Shown: positions 26,701 through 35,556 of the stretch, in pieces
Layout of the letters: each line of letters opens with the position of its first letter
How positions within the stretch are numbered: the stretch's first letter is position 1
Assembly: GCF_000967655.1 (NCBI RefSeq)
Contig: NZ_JXYA01000045.1
Span: 1 to 64,000 of the forward strand
Length of the DNA: 64,000 bases
Source of the DNA: Pseudoalteromonas rubra
GTDB lineage: Bacteria > Pseudomonadota > Gammaproteobacteria > Enterobacterales > Alteromonadaceae
Direction: 5' to 3'
Notes under the pieces: model-generated
Database searches by the model: none
What the model was told of the DNA's origin: nothing
Seen by the model: the letters and a program-made list of their open reading frames with translations, nothing else
Made by a program: the position numbers and the translations under genes

Positions 26701-28793
26701 GATTGACAAGTAACGATGTGAGTGACTATTTATATGAACCCGTCTGGATGGCTAAGTTCATTGATGAGGAGTGTTCTGAGTCAAGGCTAAATCCGAAATC
26801 AGCAGTAATATTTGTTGATAAACATGGTTTGTATAAAGGTGTTGTTGAAAAGTTAAAATCAAACTCTTGCCGTGTTTATACCGTTTCTCTGCTCGAGGGA
26901 GGCGGTGAAGATGACTGTGTTGACTACTTCATCGAAAAGAACGAGTTTGCATCCTACAGCAAAGTATTAGGTGATATTAAGAAAAAAGAGCCTGGCTTAG
27001 ACCTGATTATTCATGCATTTAATGTTCAAGCTGATTCAGATTTCGATATTCACAATCAGGATGATTATTTCGAATTGGGTGCTTATAGCTTATTGTACTT
27101 AGCACAGGGGCTTCATGAGCATTTTTCTGATCAGGAAAATTGCGTTTTAAAAGTATTGGGTACCAATACTTTAAATGTAGGGCAGAGCGTAAACCCCTTT
27201 AAACAAGCACTGACAGCAAGCGTACGGGTGATTGAGAATGAGTTACCCTTTATTTCTAGTCAATTAATTGATGTTTCTGAAGTGATTCAACAGGGCTCAG
27301 TTACGCAACTACCTAATAGCTGTATGCAAACAATACTTGGAGAAGTTGAACATCAAGTTGTTGCGATAAAGAATGGCGTGCCTTGGTATCGTCAATACCA
27401 GAAAGTATCTGTAACGCATCCATTAGCGGATCCATCTAAGCTGCCTGTTAAAGCCAACAACGTATACTTAATAACCGGAGGAAGTGGCGGTATTGGACTC
27501 GAGGTCGCGAATTTCCTCAGTGAACACAGCTCTGTTGAAATTGTGCTTGTATCCAGAACTCCGATCCCTGAACGGGCTAGCTGGAATAGCATTATCGATG
27601 GTGAAGATGACACATGGAAACCGGTTGTTGAAAAAATTAAGGCTGTTGAGTCCAAAGGGAGTCGGGTACATACATACACCGCAGATATTAGTGACTGTGA
27701 GCAGTTTACACAGACATATCAGGCGATAGTCAAGGAGGTTGGAAAACCAAATGGGATTTTCCATACCGCAGGTGTTCCCGGTGGTAGGCTTTTATCTCTA
27801 TTATCAAAGCAAGATGCGCAAAAGGTGTTTGCTCCAAAAGTGGCAGGCAGCTTAAATATCCTGAAAACGATTGATTTAGAGTACGTTGATTTTGTTATCA
27901 ACTTCTCTTCGATTAGTGCGTTAAATGGCAGCATTGGCCAATTTGATTATGCGACAGCAAATGCGTTTCAAGATGGATTATCAAATATAAATGCGCTGTG
28001 TCAGCAAAAAGTAAAAACGATTAACTGGGATACATGGAAAGAAGTGGGGATGGCTGTTAAGAGTGTTGCCCCCAAAGGCTATCAGACACTGCTTGAGCAG
28101 CAACTGAAGAGCGGACTGGAAAATAATGAAGGACTTAAAGCTCTAAGTTTTGCGCTGTCTTGTAACAAGCGGCATTTAGTTGTGTCAAAGTCATCGACGC
28201 CGCCACATTTTGACATACCGTTTGATTTGGAGCTTATCAAAGACGCTGGGCTGGTAAAGAGCAGCGATGACAGCAACCACGATAGAACAATCACAGCTAC
28301 AGAACAGTCTATGAAGAACCTGTGGAAGGACATCCTGGGTGTAGAAGTGATGTCACGTAGCGACGACTTTTTTGAGCTGGGGGGAGACTCTCTCTCGTTA
28401 AGTAAACTGTTAGCGCACATCAATCATCAATGGCAACTCAACTTATCCTTAAAGCAAGCATTTGAAAAAACAGATTTTCATTCCATGCTGCGATTAGTTG
28501 AAGGAGAACAAGGACAAAGTGAAGACAATGAGCACAATGCTAAATTGGCGCAACTTTGGTTCGATGTCATCGGTGTAGAAGTGTCATCTGCAGAAGATGA
28601 TTTCTTCGATATGGGAGGGGACTCTCTCTCATTGAGTAAGTTAGTTGTTCATATTAATCACACCTGGAATACCAATATTCCTGTCAAAGATGCTTTTGAA
28701 AGCACTCAGTTTGCAAAGATGCTTGATTTAATTAATGAAAGTGTTGCTTTAAGTGAAGATAAAGACGCTGAAATTGAGGAGGGAGTACTATGA
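20793..28793 (+). CDS. Hybrid NRPS-PKS, C-A-T-KS-AT-KR-ACP-ACP (module 2, predicted Gln; one ketide extension)
   Basis: 2666 aa. N-terminal basic helix (SLLEEKKKKLLKLLQEKQNN); C domain with HHIACDG (169-175); A domain with YTSGTSGYPKG (637-647) and specificity residues D-A-Q-D-V-G-V-V-N-K, eight of ten identical to the Gln code DAQDLGVVDK; T domain S1031 in GGNSL. The ketosynthase starts near 1090 with Cys1260 in TACSTS and His1396/His1436 in THGTGT and NIGHLD. The acyltransferase has GHSLGE with Ser1702 and GAYHS, closer to malonyl than methylmalonyl types. The ketoreductase has TGGSGGIG at 2228 and Tyr2386 in DYATAN. Two tandem carriers follow, S2533 and S2611, both GGDSLSLSKL. No dehydratase, so a beta-hydroxy (statine-like) unit is expected. 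Confidence 0.93.
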   Translation: MSSQDKNSLLEEKKKKLLKLLQEKQNNQGGIVKPNELRKEFPLSYNQQGVWLVNQVEGASHHYNAPAVFDIKGGFSIETAELAFKKVIAEHEILRTSYHLVDGQLVQKVNESAEFCIQSFDLSDASDDELNDLVKKQTEHQFDFENELMLRVSYIKRANNKATLICNIHHIACDGYSLKLIFSCFCRHYESLISGHELELSKRQISYGDFAVWQRERFGNGATDENNLGYWQAHLDGALRTIPIPSSVLKKNAASLEGGVYHFEIDSSLQSAIGKQLEAYGVTWHMWLHAIYAVLLHCVSSRRDILIRTPFANRANSQLKDVVGMFTNELLLRTKVDPNARFSDLLKEIKTTNLNAQDHQDVPSELLMQMTSSEHGSVMAGESQVALRIDDHQLESFNFSNCELILEPVELRYVKYDLILAATFSNAQLQLMFEYRKEAFSREDVAALSSGLISLIEHVCKDEQQRIGELRLVPKSNSLIPSEINHGETSANSFIEAFEQNVLNNPSSLAIVEGERKLRYLELNTEAQKIATALQARQVKQGDLVAISLQKRIENLAAMIAVQKLGSPFVLLSDKFPHARKSYILDDCKASILITDSQHGEFKQVITVPYQALITTTSEFEPVEVRLTKDSTAYVCYTSGTSGYPKGAEITHDGILNLSENMRVIMNRFFDNDTSLRWTTHATPSFDASLQVVSQLPNNVTIVSCLNENDPKKLVRFLFEHDINVFDCTPSQVELMLPYLEQSDSDKRIVFVIGGEPISKALWLKIAQLTKETNIRAINVYGLTECAVNSTFAEITGDTPHIGKPLNGVELCILSENGKPLPQGLPGELYIGGRGLAKSYINNFELTQERFVTLAENNHKRAYKTGDLCRLNEFGNIEFLGRVDDQIKIRGYRLELSEIEHQLMQLDEIEQAVSTVAGDGEHKYIVAYLKVCGNSSHQAVLDKSVQHLGEQLPSYMLPSSFLILDQIPLTTHGKVDKSQLPNVLPGAHLERDKLTNASSTLEDKLLELWQKILQRQDIGLADNFFDVGGNSLLGVHLANAIGEAFSIELSVRDIFQYPTISSLQDLLSDTHKTPDDSETDLSEESLEQPDIAIIGYSGRFPDANNADELWTNIKEAKESLNHYSDEELLEAGVSPEVLKSANYIKSGITLDNIKGFDAEYFGMTPNEAKVLDPQQRLLFECATEALEHAGYGDTQSSQKIGVFCGTGESQYFFNHILPNKDIINSQGLKALHANSPAFTATRLAYQLNLTGPAINVLTACSTSLVAVHQACMSLKSAECHTALAGGASVRKFAKEGYQFEDGNILSSDGHCRTFDQNASGTREGDGGGFVVLKLLQKALADGDDIHAVIKGSAINNDGNEKAGYVAPSVSGQAQVIKDAIKNAKIPSHTIGYIETHGTGTKIGDPLEIEALKQVFDGKSQQQTQVALGALKPNIGHLDTGAGIAGLMKVIMALKSNLLPPTINFDSLNENIDLGKHLYINNKLTQWPDNDYPKRAGISAFGVGGTNAHIILEQAPLAQAELDAEPAHTLLLSAKSEQALKDVYSRHRAFFHELEECDSPYVAYTSQVGVRHHEYRRAIVYKNISDLLIKLDNFGFKRVTQSDKAPSTIAMFSGQGTHFEEMGVELFNSEPVFKASIIQCRDILNPLLGIDIVRLFEDQEQYREVILQGETWILQPLLFAIEYGIYKLLENKGIQFDAMIGHSLGEYVAACIAGVFSLADALKVVVSRGRLMHQTQVGAMLSVLADHEKVKSIIGQCNVAAVNSERHCVLSGTVESVEQWRALLKESGIRTKLLNTKGAYHSALMEPILEEFRAVIESVQINQPTIPIVSNVTGQYLNDEVLTATYWVEHIKETVWFADGIERIANTSWLNDKKLFIEIGPSSGLASFVRDNSSLHSPDTLQTMTKSQSAYSLIQTVTAKSWELGARIDWHNMQRPRKMRTKALPCYPFQRSTHWVDKITHDHVSDRKVTGLTSNDVSDYLYEPVWMAKFIDEECSESRLNPKSAVIFVDKHGLYKGVVEKLKSNSCRVYTVSLLEGGGEDDCVDYFIEKNEFASYSKVLGDIKKKEPGLDLIIHAFNVQADSDFDIHNQDDYFELGAYSLLYLAQGLHEHFSDQENCVLKVLGTNTLNVGQSVNPFKQALTASVRVIENELPFISSQLIDVSEVIQQGSVTQLPNSCMQTILGEVEHQVVAIKNGVPWYRQYQKVSVTHPLADPSKLPVKANNVYLITGGSGGIGLEVANFLSEHSSVEIVLVSRTPIPERASWNSIIDGEDDTWKPVVEKIKAVESKGSRVHTYTADISDCEQFTQTYQAIVKEVGKPNGIFHTAGVPGGRLLSLLSKQDAQKVFAPKVAGSLNILKTIDLEYVDFVINFSSISALNGSIGQFDYATANAFQDGLSNINALCQQKVKTINWDTWKEVGMAVKSVAPKGYQTLLEQQLKSGLENNEGLKALSFALSCNKRHLVVSKSSTPPHFDIPFDLELIKDAGLVKSSDDSNHDRTITATEQSMKNLWKDILGVEVMSRSDDFFELGGDSLSLSKLLAHINHQWQLNLSLKQAFEKTDFHSMLRLVEGEQGQSEDNEHNAKLAQLWFDVIGVEVSSAEDDFFDMGGDSLSLSKLVVHINHTWNTNIPVKDAFESTQFAKMLDLINESVALSEDKDAEIEEGVL

Positions 28794-31700
28794 GCGTATT
28801 GGATATATTATCAACTGCAAATCAAGCCGGAGTTGAACTATACCTTAAAGATGGTCAGTTAGCCTATAGAGCAAAAAAAGCGGCTTTATCAAATGACTTA
28901 AAAGAAGTGTTGAAGTTAAATAAAAAGCAGGTAATTGATTATCTATCATTTGTGGAGCAGTTGAGAGCGGATGTTTGTGTCGCGAGTAAGACTCATGAAT
29001 TAAGCTCTACTCACTTTGCATTATCAAGCAGTCAAAAAAGTGCCTTCTTTGCAATGCAAAAAGATAAGGCAAGCTACCACTTAAACATGCCTATGGGCAT
29101 GGACTTAGAAGGCGAATTCTCTGTCTCTGTTTTTAATGATGCTTTAAATGCGTTAATTGAGCGGCACAAAATATTAAAAACTCACTATGTTATTGACGAT
29201 TCAGGTGTGGCGAAACAAGTAGTTAAGCCTGGTAGTGATATTAAACTCAGGTTTTTAGATATATCTGATCAAACTGACTCTCAGAAAATTGAAACATTAT
29301 CTGATATTGAAAAGCAAGAATCTGTAACGCCTTTCGATTTAACCTGTGACTATATGGTGCGGGGAATCGTTGTGAAATGCGCACCTAAAAAGCATTCGGT
29401 ATTTATTACCTTGCATCATATCGCAGCAGATGACTGGTCAATCGGTATATTTAAGAACGAGCTGTCACAAATTTACAATCAGCTCACTAATGACACACCT
29501 GTTTCATTACCAGACTTACCTGTTCAGTATTTAGATTATGCAGTCTGGCAAGACAATATGTTTCAAAAACCGAGTATGAGCACGCAACTTGAGTATTGGC
29601 AAAGACGTTTGGACAGCGCGCCAATGTTACATTCGATCCCACTCGATAAACCGAGAGGTACGTTGCAAAATCATGAGGGAAGCAATGTCATAAATTGTTT
29701 AGACATCAGTGCCCTTAATGCCCTTAAGTCGTTAGCGAGAAGCAATGGAGTGACATTGTTTTCAATGGTTTCAGCTTTGTTTAATGCGTTTTTACACCGT
29801 TACACGGGTCAGGATGATCTGGTTATTGGTGTACCAGTTGCAAACAGAGATAAGCTTAGTGTCTCTCCCCTCGTCGGCTTTTTTGTAAACATGTTGCCCG
29901 TAAGGTCAACTTTAGAAGATGGGATCACCTTCGCTTCTTACTTGAAGCAATATCAAGATAACCTGCTCAGTGACTTCGAGTATCAACATGTACCTTTTAA
30001 CATGATTGTTGAAAGTTTAGGTATTCCCGGTGGTAAAGCTCATAACCCGTTGTTTCAATTAGCTATAGTGATGGGTAATAGCGACATAGGAGAGATAAGC
30101 TTTGCAGGAGCCACGTCTCGTGACAGAGAACTGGAAGGTCATGCCGCTAAGTATGACTTAGCCTTGAGAGTAGGCGAGGGGGAAGAAGGCCTCAGATTTA
30201 TTTGGGAATACGCGACAGCGTTATTTGAAGAAGCATCAATTATTCGAATGAGTCATTATTTTACTCAATTTATTGATGCGGTTATGGCGCATATGGACCA
30301 CCCTGTAGAAGCCATACCACTTGTGGGTAGCAATAATATTAATTGCGTAGAGGCCAATCAACAGGGGCAAGATTCGCAAAGTGTCATTGATGTATTTTTA
30401 CACGTGGTAAATAGTAACCCTAAACGCTTAGCTCTGTGTGATGAATCGTCTGAATTAACATATCAGGACATTCATGAACGTTCAAATCAGGTTGCTTATA
30501 AATTACGGACGTTAGGGGTCAAACTTGGCTCTGTGGTGTCAATTGAATTGCCCAAATCGGTCGAGTTATTTATCTCCGTTTTAGGTGTACTTAAAGCTGG
30601 CGCTGCTTACTTGCCGATAGACCCATCGCTTCCAGAGTTGCGTAAAGTTAGCATGATAGAACAAAGTCAGGTCTCAGTTGCTATTACATCTGTTGAAAAT
30701 GAAAGTGCAGATCACTATGCACAAGTACGTGTAGTGACAGAGTTTCAGGCAATGCCGGCTAGAGATTTGCCTAATATTAATTCGGCGAGCATGGCTTATG
30801 TTTTATATACATCCGGTTCCACGGGTCAACCAAAAGGGGTCATGATTGGCCATAGCGGTATTGTTAATTTAGCGAAATATCAACAGTCATACTTCGCGGT
30901 ATCGCCAGATAGCAAGGTACTTCAGTTTGCGTCATTTAGTTTTGATGCTTCCGTTTGGGAGTGGTGTATGGCGTTACTCAATGGTGCTTGTTTATACGTT
31001 TGTTCAGAACGTACCAGAACTTCGCCAGATCGACTGACAGCATATTTGCAAGATAATCAAATAACGCATGCAACCATACCTCCTTCGGTACTGAGTAGCA
31101 TGAATTCTTCAGTAGATTTTCATTTTAAAGCACTGATCGTCGCAGGCGAAAAATGCTCTGAAAAACTCGCTCATCAATGGTGTGATCGATATCCCTTTTT
31201 TAACGCTTATGGCCCGACAGAAACGACGGTATGCGCAACAGTTGGCCGGATCTCAAAGTTAGGAAATATCCATATCGGTAAAGCTATAGATGGCTTTGAA
31301 GTCATGATTTTAGACAGGCATCAAAATCCTGTTCCTGATGGTGCAGTCGGTGAGCTTTATATAGCGGGTGTGGGCGTTGCTATTGGGTATATAAACAACC
31401 CGGTTCTTACCCGCGAACGATTTGTGATTAAAGAGTTTAACGGCATCGAACGTAGGCTCTATCGCAGTGGTGACTTAGTTAGGGTTTGCCCTGACGGTCA
31501 GCTTGAATTTATCAATCGTGTTGATGAGCAAGTTAAAATTAGAGGTGTAAGAATTGAGCTTGGAGAAATTGAACAGCAATTAATGCAAAACGATTCTGTG
31601 CGTTTGGCAAAAGCAATTGTGCATAACACCAGTTCGGATAATGCTGAAATACTGGCTTTTGTAACACTCGAAAACCAAAGCACTTCTAAAACATCTAGCT

Positions 31701-32170
31701 CCCTGGAACAGTATGAATTAGAAAATCATTTGTCTAGAGTACTGCCAAATACGATGTTACCTAGCATGGTTATCGAGGTTGAAGATTTTCCACTGACAAG
31801 AAATGGAAAGGTGGATACCAATAAGCTTATCGAATATGCGCAAATGCATCGTTTGTCATTTAGTAGTAATTGCGAAACACAAACGGAACTGACTTTACGT
31901 GACATCTGGAGCGAAATAACCGGTACAGCCGCTGAGCAGATAGGCAGAAATTCGAATTTTTATCACGTTGGTGGAAATTCACTATTGATAACAAAAATGC
32001 TGATATCTATTGAGCAGCACTTTGATGTTCGGTTGGAAATCGTTGACGTGATCTCAAAACAAAACTTAGCAGAAGTTTCCACTCTAATTGACGCTCGAAA
32101 AACGAGTCGAGTGGTTAAGGTTTCACATGACTATCAGTTAGAAGAAGATGAAATGGAAATACTGCTATGA
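28790..32170 (+). CDS. NRPS with TubC-type docking domain, C-A-T (predicted Phe)
   Basis: 1126 aa. Residues 1-50 (MSVLDILSTANQAGVELYLK onwards) match the TubC N-terminal docking fold. The C domain carries HHIAADD (209-215), with Asp in place of the final Gly of HHxxxDG. The A domain has YTSGSTGQPKG (673-683) and specificity residues D-A-W-T-I-A-A-V-C-K, essentially the classical Phe code. T domain serine S1064 in GGNSL. The protein ends in an acidic tail, YQLEEDEMEILL. The ATG overlaps the previous stop by four bases and its own stop overlaps the next start the same way. No epimerase domain is present. Confidence 0.93.
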   Translation: MSVLDILSTANQAGVELYLKDGQLAYRAKKAALSNDLKEVLKLNKKQVIDYLSFVEQLRADVCVASKTHELSSTHFALSSSQKSAFFAMQKDKASYHLNMPMGMDLEGEFSVSVFNDALNALIERHKILKTHYVIDDSGVAKQVVKPGSDIKLRFLDISDQTDSQKIETLSDIEKQESVTPFDLTCDYMVRGIVVKCAPKKHSVFITLHHIAADDWSIGIFKNELSQIYNQLTNDTPVSLPDLPVQYLDYAVWQDNMFQKPSMSTQLEYWQRRLDSAPMLHSIPLDKPRGTLQNHEGSNVINCLDISALNALKSLARSNGVTLFSMVSALFNAFLHRYTGQDDLVIGVPVANRDKLSVSPLVGFFVNMLPVRSTLEDGITFASYLKQYQDNLLSDFEYQHVPFNMIVESLGIPGGKAHNPLFQLAIVMGNSDIGEISFAGATSRDRELEGHAAKYDLALRVGEGEEGLRFIWEYATALFEEASIIRMSHYFTQFIDAVMAHMDHPVEAIPLVGSNNINCVEANQQGQDSQSVIDVFLHVVNSNPKRLALCDESSELTYQDIHERSNQVAYKLRTLGVKLGSVVSIELPKSVELFISVLGVLKAGAAYLPIDPSLPELRKVSMIEQSQVSVAITSVENESADHYAQVRVVTEFQAMPARDLPNINSASMAYVLYTSGSTGQPKGVMIGHSGIVNLAKYQQSYFAVSPDSKVLQFASFSFDASVWEWCMALLNGACLYVCSERTRTSPDRLTAYLQDNQITHATIPPSVLSSMNSSVDFHFKALIVAGEKCSEKLAHQWCDRYPFFNAYGPTETTVCATVGRISKLGNIHIGKAIDGFEVMILDRHQNPVPDGAVGELYIAGVGVAIGYINNPVLTRERFVIKEFNGIERRLYRSGDLVRVCPDGQLEFINRVDEQVKIRGVRIELGEIEQQLMQNDSVRLAKAIVHNTSSDNAEILAFVTLENQSTSKTSSSLEQYELENHLSRVLPNTMLPSMVIEVEDFPLTRNGKVDTNKLIEYAQMHRLSFSSNCETQTELTLRDIWSEITGTAAEQIGRNSNFYHVGGNSLLITKMLISIEQHFDVRLEIVDVISKQNLAEVSTLIDARKTSRVVKVSHDYQLEEDEMEILL

Positions 32171-35100
32171 GATTTTTAGAATTACTTGAATGTATAAAAG
32201 ACCGTCAAATAAAGTTAAAGGTCAGTTCTGAGGGCCAACTTGCTGTCGTCGGAAATAAAGAAAACTTGACTCCTGCATTGGTTTCATCGCTCAAAACCCA
32301 CAAGGCAGAAGTAATTAACTGGCTAACGCAACACGATAGTGATCCAGGTAGTATTGTGCGAGTGGACTATGGGGCTGAACATGACGCTAATGCTGAGCAA
32401 CGCGGCATGTGGCTGTCGGAAACAGTTTCCAACGAGCATTCTAAATATAACTTAGTCATGGCGAAGCGAATATCTGGAGAGTTCGATCCGACTGTATTCG
32501 AAGTCGCTTTAACAAAACTGGCTCACAGACAGAAAGTGTTTACTACGGGGTTTGTAGAAAAAGCAGGTGCACTAAAACAGTATATTGTTGATAAGCCGCG
32601 GATTCATTGCAATTTAATCGACTTGCAAGGTAAATCGAAAACAGAGTTTGCAGCGGCGGTAGATGAGATCCTCATTGCTGAAGGTCAAAAACCGTTTGAT
32701 TTTAGTGCCGGTAATCTACTCAGAGCAATCTTCATTAAGCACAGCGAGCAAAGCGCAGTACTATGTATAACATCTCATCACATAGCAATGGATGCTTGGT
32801 CCGCTGATATTTTTGATCGTGAACTTTTTGAGATTTACGACTCTATCATCCAAGAACGAGCTGTGAATTTACCTGAACTACCAGTTCAATATATTGATTA
32901 TGTTAACTGGCAGCATGTTCGAAAGAACACCAAGCAATTTGAAAATAGCTTAACGTATTGGCAGTCCAAATTAGCGGGGGCACCTGACGTGCATTCTTTA
33001 CCACTCAAGGATGGTAGACCCGCGAAGTTGAATGGAGAAGGTGCCCTTTATCAACTCAGTATTGATGAGGACTTAACGCGAAAAGTTAAAGCAGCTGCTG
33101 CAGAGTCAAATGTTACGTTATTCAATTTTCTTTTTGCCGTTTACACGTCTGTTATACATGTCCATTCGCAAAGTAATGACATTGTAGTTGGTGTGCCTAT
33201 GGCTAACCGCCCAAAGAAAGAACTTGAATCTCTTATTGGACTATTTGTCAACAATGCCGCGATACGTATTCAGCTTAAGCAGGACTGGACATTTTTAGAT
33301 GTATTAGAACAAACAAAAACGGCTGTACATGAGGCCTATGCGCATCAATCAGTACCTTTCGAATCCATTTTGAATACACTCAGTCTTAAAAGGAATGCGA
33401 GTGTATTACCATTAATTCAGTTAGTGTTTAATTTTAATGCCAGCAGTTCTGAAGAAACCGCTGTGAGTGATAAAGCGTTTGTAGCTGAGCCTTACTCTAC
33501 GGATTTGAAAAGAGCTAATTTTGAATTACTGCTCAGTGTAACTGATGAGCTCGATTCACTGTCAGTGCTGTTTGAATACAATACACAGTTATTTGATAAA
33601 AAGTTTATTGCTCAGTTTGGACGTAGCTTTGTAAATACTCTGCGTGAGGTGACTCACAACGTCGCTTATACTGGCTCGCAATTAACCCAGGCAGAATCGC
33701 GATTAGCGGTGGCAAACTATGCCGAACTTTACCAACAGCGTGTTGAAAATACGGCCACTGATAACCAATGCATACACCAGGTGTTTGAACAGGTTGTTGC
33801 CACCAAGCCTGATCATATTGCACTAAAGTTTAAAGAGCAGTCCCTGACATACCGTACGCTAAACGCGCGCGCAAATGCCGTTGCTGCGCAGTTAATTAGT
33901 AAAGGGATCTCGAAAGAAGAAGTGGTTGGTGTATGCATTCAAAGAAGCCCTGAGTTCTTTGTTGCTATTTTGGCTGTACTGAAAGCGGGTGGTGCCTACC
34001 TCCCCATTGATATTGAGCACCCAAAAGAGCGTATTGAATATATGCTCTCCAACAGCAAGGTATCCAAAGTATTAGTTGATGATATTGAAGTAGGCTATGA
34101 CTTTGATGGTGAGTGCTTTTTGTTGGAGCACATGACATGTACGGACAATGAGCAAATAGAGCAAAACCCTAAAGTAGAATGCACGTCAAGTAACCTGGCG
34201 TACGTTATTTATACATCGGGGTCAACTGGCAGACCAAAAGGTGTCATGATTGAACACCAAGGTGTGGTGAATTTAGCATCATATCATAAGGATTGTTTTG
34301 CCGTTTCATCGTCGAGTAACGTGTTGCAATTTGCGTCATTTAGTTTTGACGGTGCCGTGTGGGAAACTGTGATGGCGCTATTAAATGGGGCCAGTTTGCA
34401 TATATGCAGTGATTTACACAGAAAGTCGCCAGAAGCACTTGAAACCATGTTGGTTGATAATCAAATAACTCATGCAGCGATACCTCCCTCTGTATTGGCG
34501 CACATGAATGAAGAGCTGCCATATTCATTTAAAGGCATCATAGTCGCGGGCGAAAAAACTTGCGCCTCAGTCGTAAATCGGTGGGCAAAAAAGTTTGCAC
34601 TATATAACTCTTATGGTCCCTCTGAGGCAACCGTGGCTGTGACAGGTCGTTGGCTGGCTCCAAATACCGATATTACCGTTGGTTGTGCTATTCCAAACAC
34701 TAAGGTCTATGTACTCGGGACCGACAAACGAGTTTTAGGATTTGGGGTACAAGGGGAGCTTCATGTAGCAGGTGTTGGATTAGCAAGAGGTTACATCAAT
34801 AGTAGTGATAAAAATAATAGCAAGTTTTTTTATCATGACGCGCTTCAGACACGACTTTATAGTACCGGTGACTTGGTTAGAATGAACGACTCTGGGGATG
34901 TAGAGTTTTTAGGGCGTACCGATGATCAAGTAAAGGTAAGAGGTCATCGAATTGAACTCATTGAGGTTGAAAAGCAAATAGAAACGCATAGCTCAATTAA
35001 GTCTTCAAAAGTGATATTTATTGAGGATGGCCCATCTTCTCGCCTAGTTGCGTTTTTCATACAGAAAAAAGGCGCCGGCAGTCTGGCAGAGCAAAGTGCA

Positions 35101-35556
35101 ACAGCTACATTGAGAAATTACCTGTTAGCTGCATTACCCCAATATATGGTCCCGGCTAGCTTTATTTCACTTGAACGATTCCCGCTGACTGTAAATGGCA
35201 AAATCGATACAGCTAGTCTTCTTAATCAAGCGCTGAACAGTGAGATTAGGTGTGGTACCAAGCCCCGCACCGATACACAAATTGCCATAGCACATATTTG
35301 GGCTGAAATACTTTCAATAGAGGTGAATAAAATATACCTCGAATCCAACTTCTTCGAGCTAGGTGGCAACTCCTTACTGATGGTCAAGCTCAGCAAAATG
35401 CTTGATGAGCAATTCAAGATAAAGATCAAGGCGAATGTGGTACTTGGAGCTGAAAGCTTAGAAATATTGGCATTAGGTATAGATAAAGCAATAACCGAAA
35501 ACCTTATCATAGAAAAAAAACTAAAATCAAAAATTGTATCAAAAGGAATATTATGA
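32167..35556 (+). CDS. NRPS with TubC-type docking domain, C-A-T (substrate unassigned)
   Basis: 1129 aa. TubC-like N-terminus (MRFLELLECIKDRQIKLKVS, net basic); C domain with HHIAMDA (204-210), Ala replacing the final Gly; A domain with YTSGSTGRPKG from 682; T domain serine S1069. Specificity residues read as D-G-W-A-I-A-S-V-A-K, which I cannot assign; the IPPSV and VAGE context resembles the Phe-type domain of the preceding protein, so a bulky or aromatic residue is plausible. The C-terminal tail is unusual: KKLKSKIVSKGIL, basic where the other synthases here have acidic tails. ATGA overlaps at both ends. Confidence 0.92.
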   Translation: MRFLELLECIKDRQIKLKVSSEGQLAVVGNKENLTPALVSSLKTHKAEVINWLTQHDSDPGSIVRVDYGAEHDANAEQRGMWLSETVSNEHSKYNLVMAKRISGEFDPTVFEVALTKLAHRQKVFTTGFVEKAGALKQYIVDKPRIHCNLIDLQGKSKTEFAAAVDEILIAEGQKPFDFSAGNLLRAIFIKHSEQSAVLCITSHHIAMDAWSADIFDRELFEIYDSIIQERAVNLPELPVQYIDYVNWQHVRKNTKQFENSLTYWQSKLAGAPDVHSLPLKDGRPAKLNGEGALYQLSIDEDLTRKVKAAAAESNVTLFNFLFAVYTSVIHVHSQSNDIVVGVPMANRPKKELESLIGLFVNNAAIRIQLKQDWTFLDVLEQTKTAVHEAYAHQSVPFESILNTLSLKRNASVLPLIQLVFNFNASSSEETAVSDKAFVAEPYSTDLKRANFELLLSVTDELDSLSVLFEYNTQLFDKKFIAQFGRSFVNTLREVTHNVAYTGSQLTQAESRLAVANYAELYQQRVENTATDNQCIHQVFEQVVATKPDHIALKFKEQSLTYRTLNARANAVAAQLISKGISKEEVVGVCIQRSPEFFVAILAVLKAGGAYLPIDIEHPKERIEYMLSNSKVSKVLVDDIEVGYDFDGECFLLEHMTCTDNEQIEQNPKVECTSSNLAYVIYTSGSTGRPKGVMIEHQGVVNLASYHKDCFAVSSSSNVLQFASFSFDGAVWETVMALLNGASLHICSDLHRKSPEALETMLVDNQITHAAIPPSVLAHMNEELPYSFKGIIVAGEKTCASVVNRWAKKFALYNSYGPSEATVAVTGRWLAPNTDITVGCAIPNTKVYVLGTDKRVLGFGVQGELHVAGVGLARGYINSSDKNNSKFFYHDALQTRLYSTGDLVRMNDSGDVEFLGRTDDQVKVRGHRIELIEVEKQIETHSSIKSSKVIFIEDGPSSRLVAFFIQKKGAGSLAEQSATATLRNYLLAALPQYMVPASFISLERFPLTVNGKIDTASLLNQALNSEIRCGTKPRTDTQIAIAHIWAEILSIEVNKIYLESNFFELGGNSLLMVKLSKMLDEQFKIKIKANVVLGAESLEILALGIDKAITENLIIEKKLKSKIVSKGIL

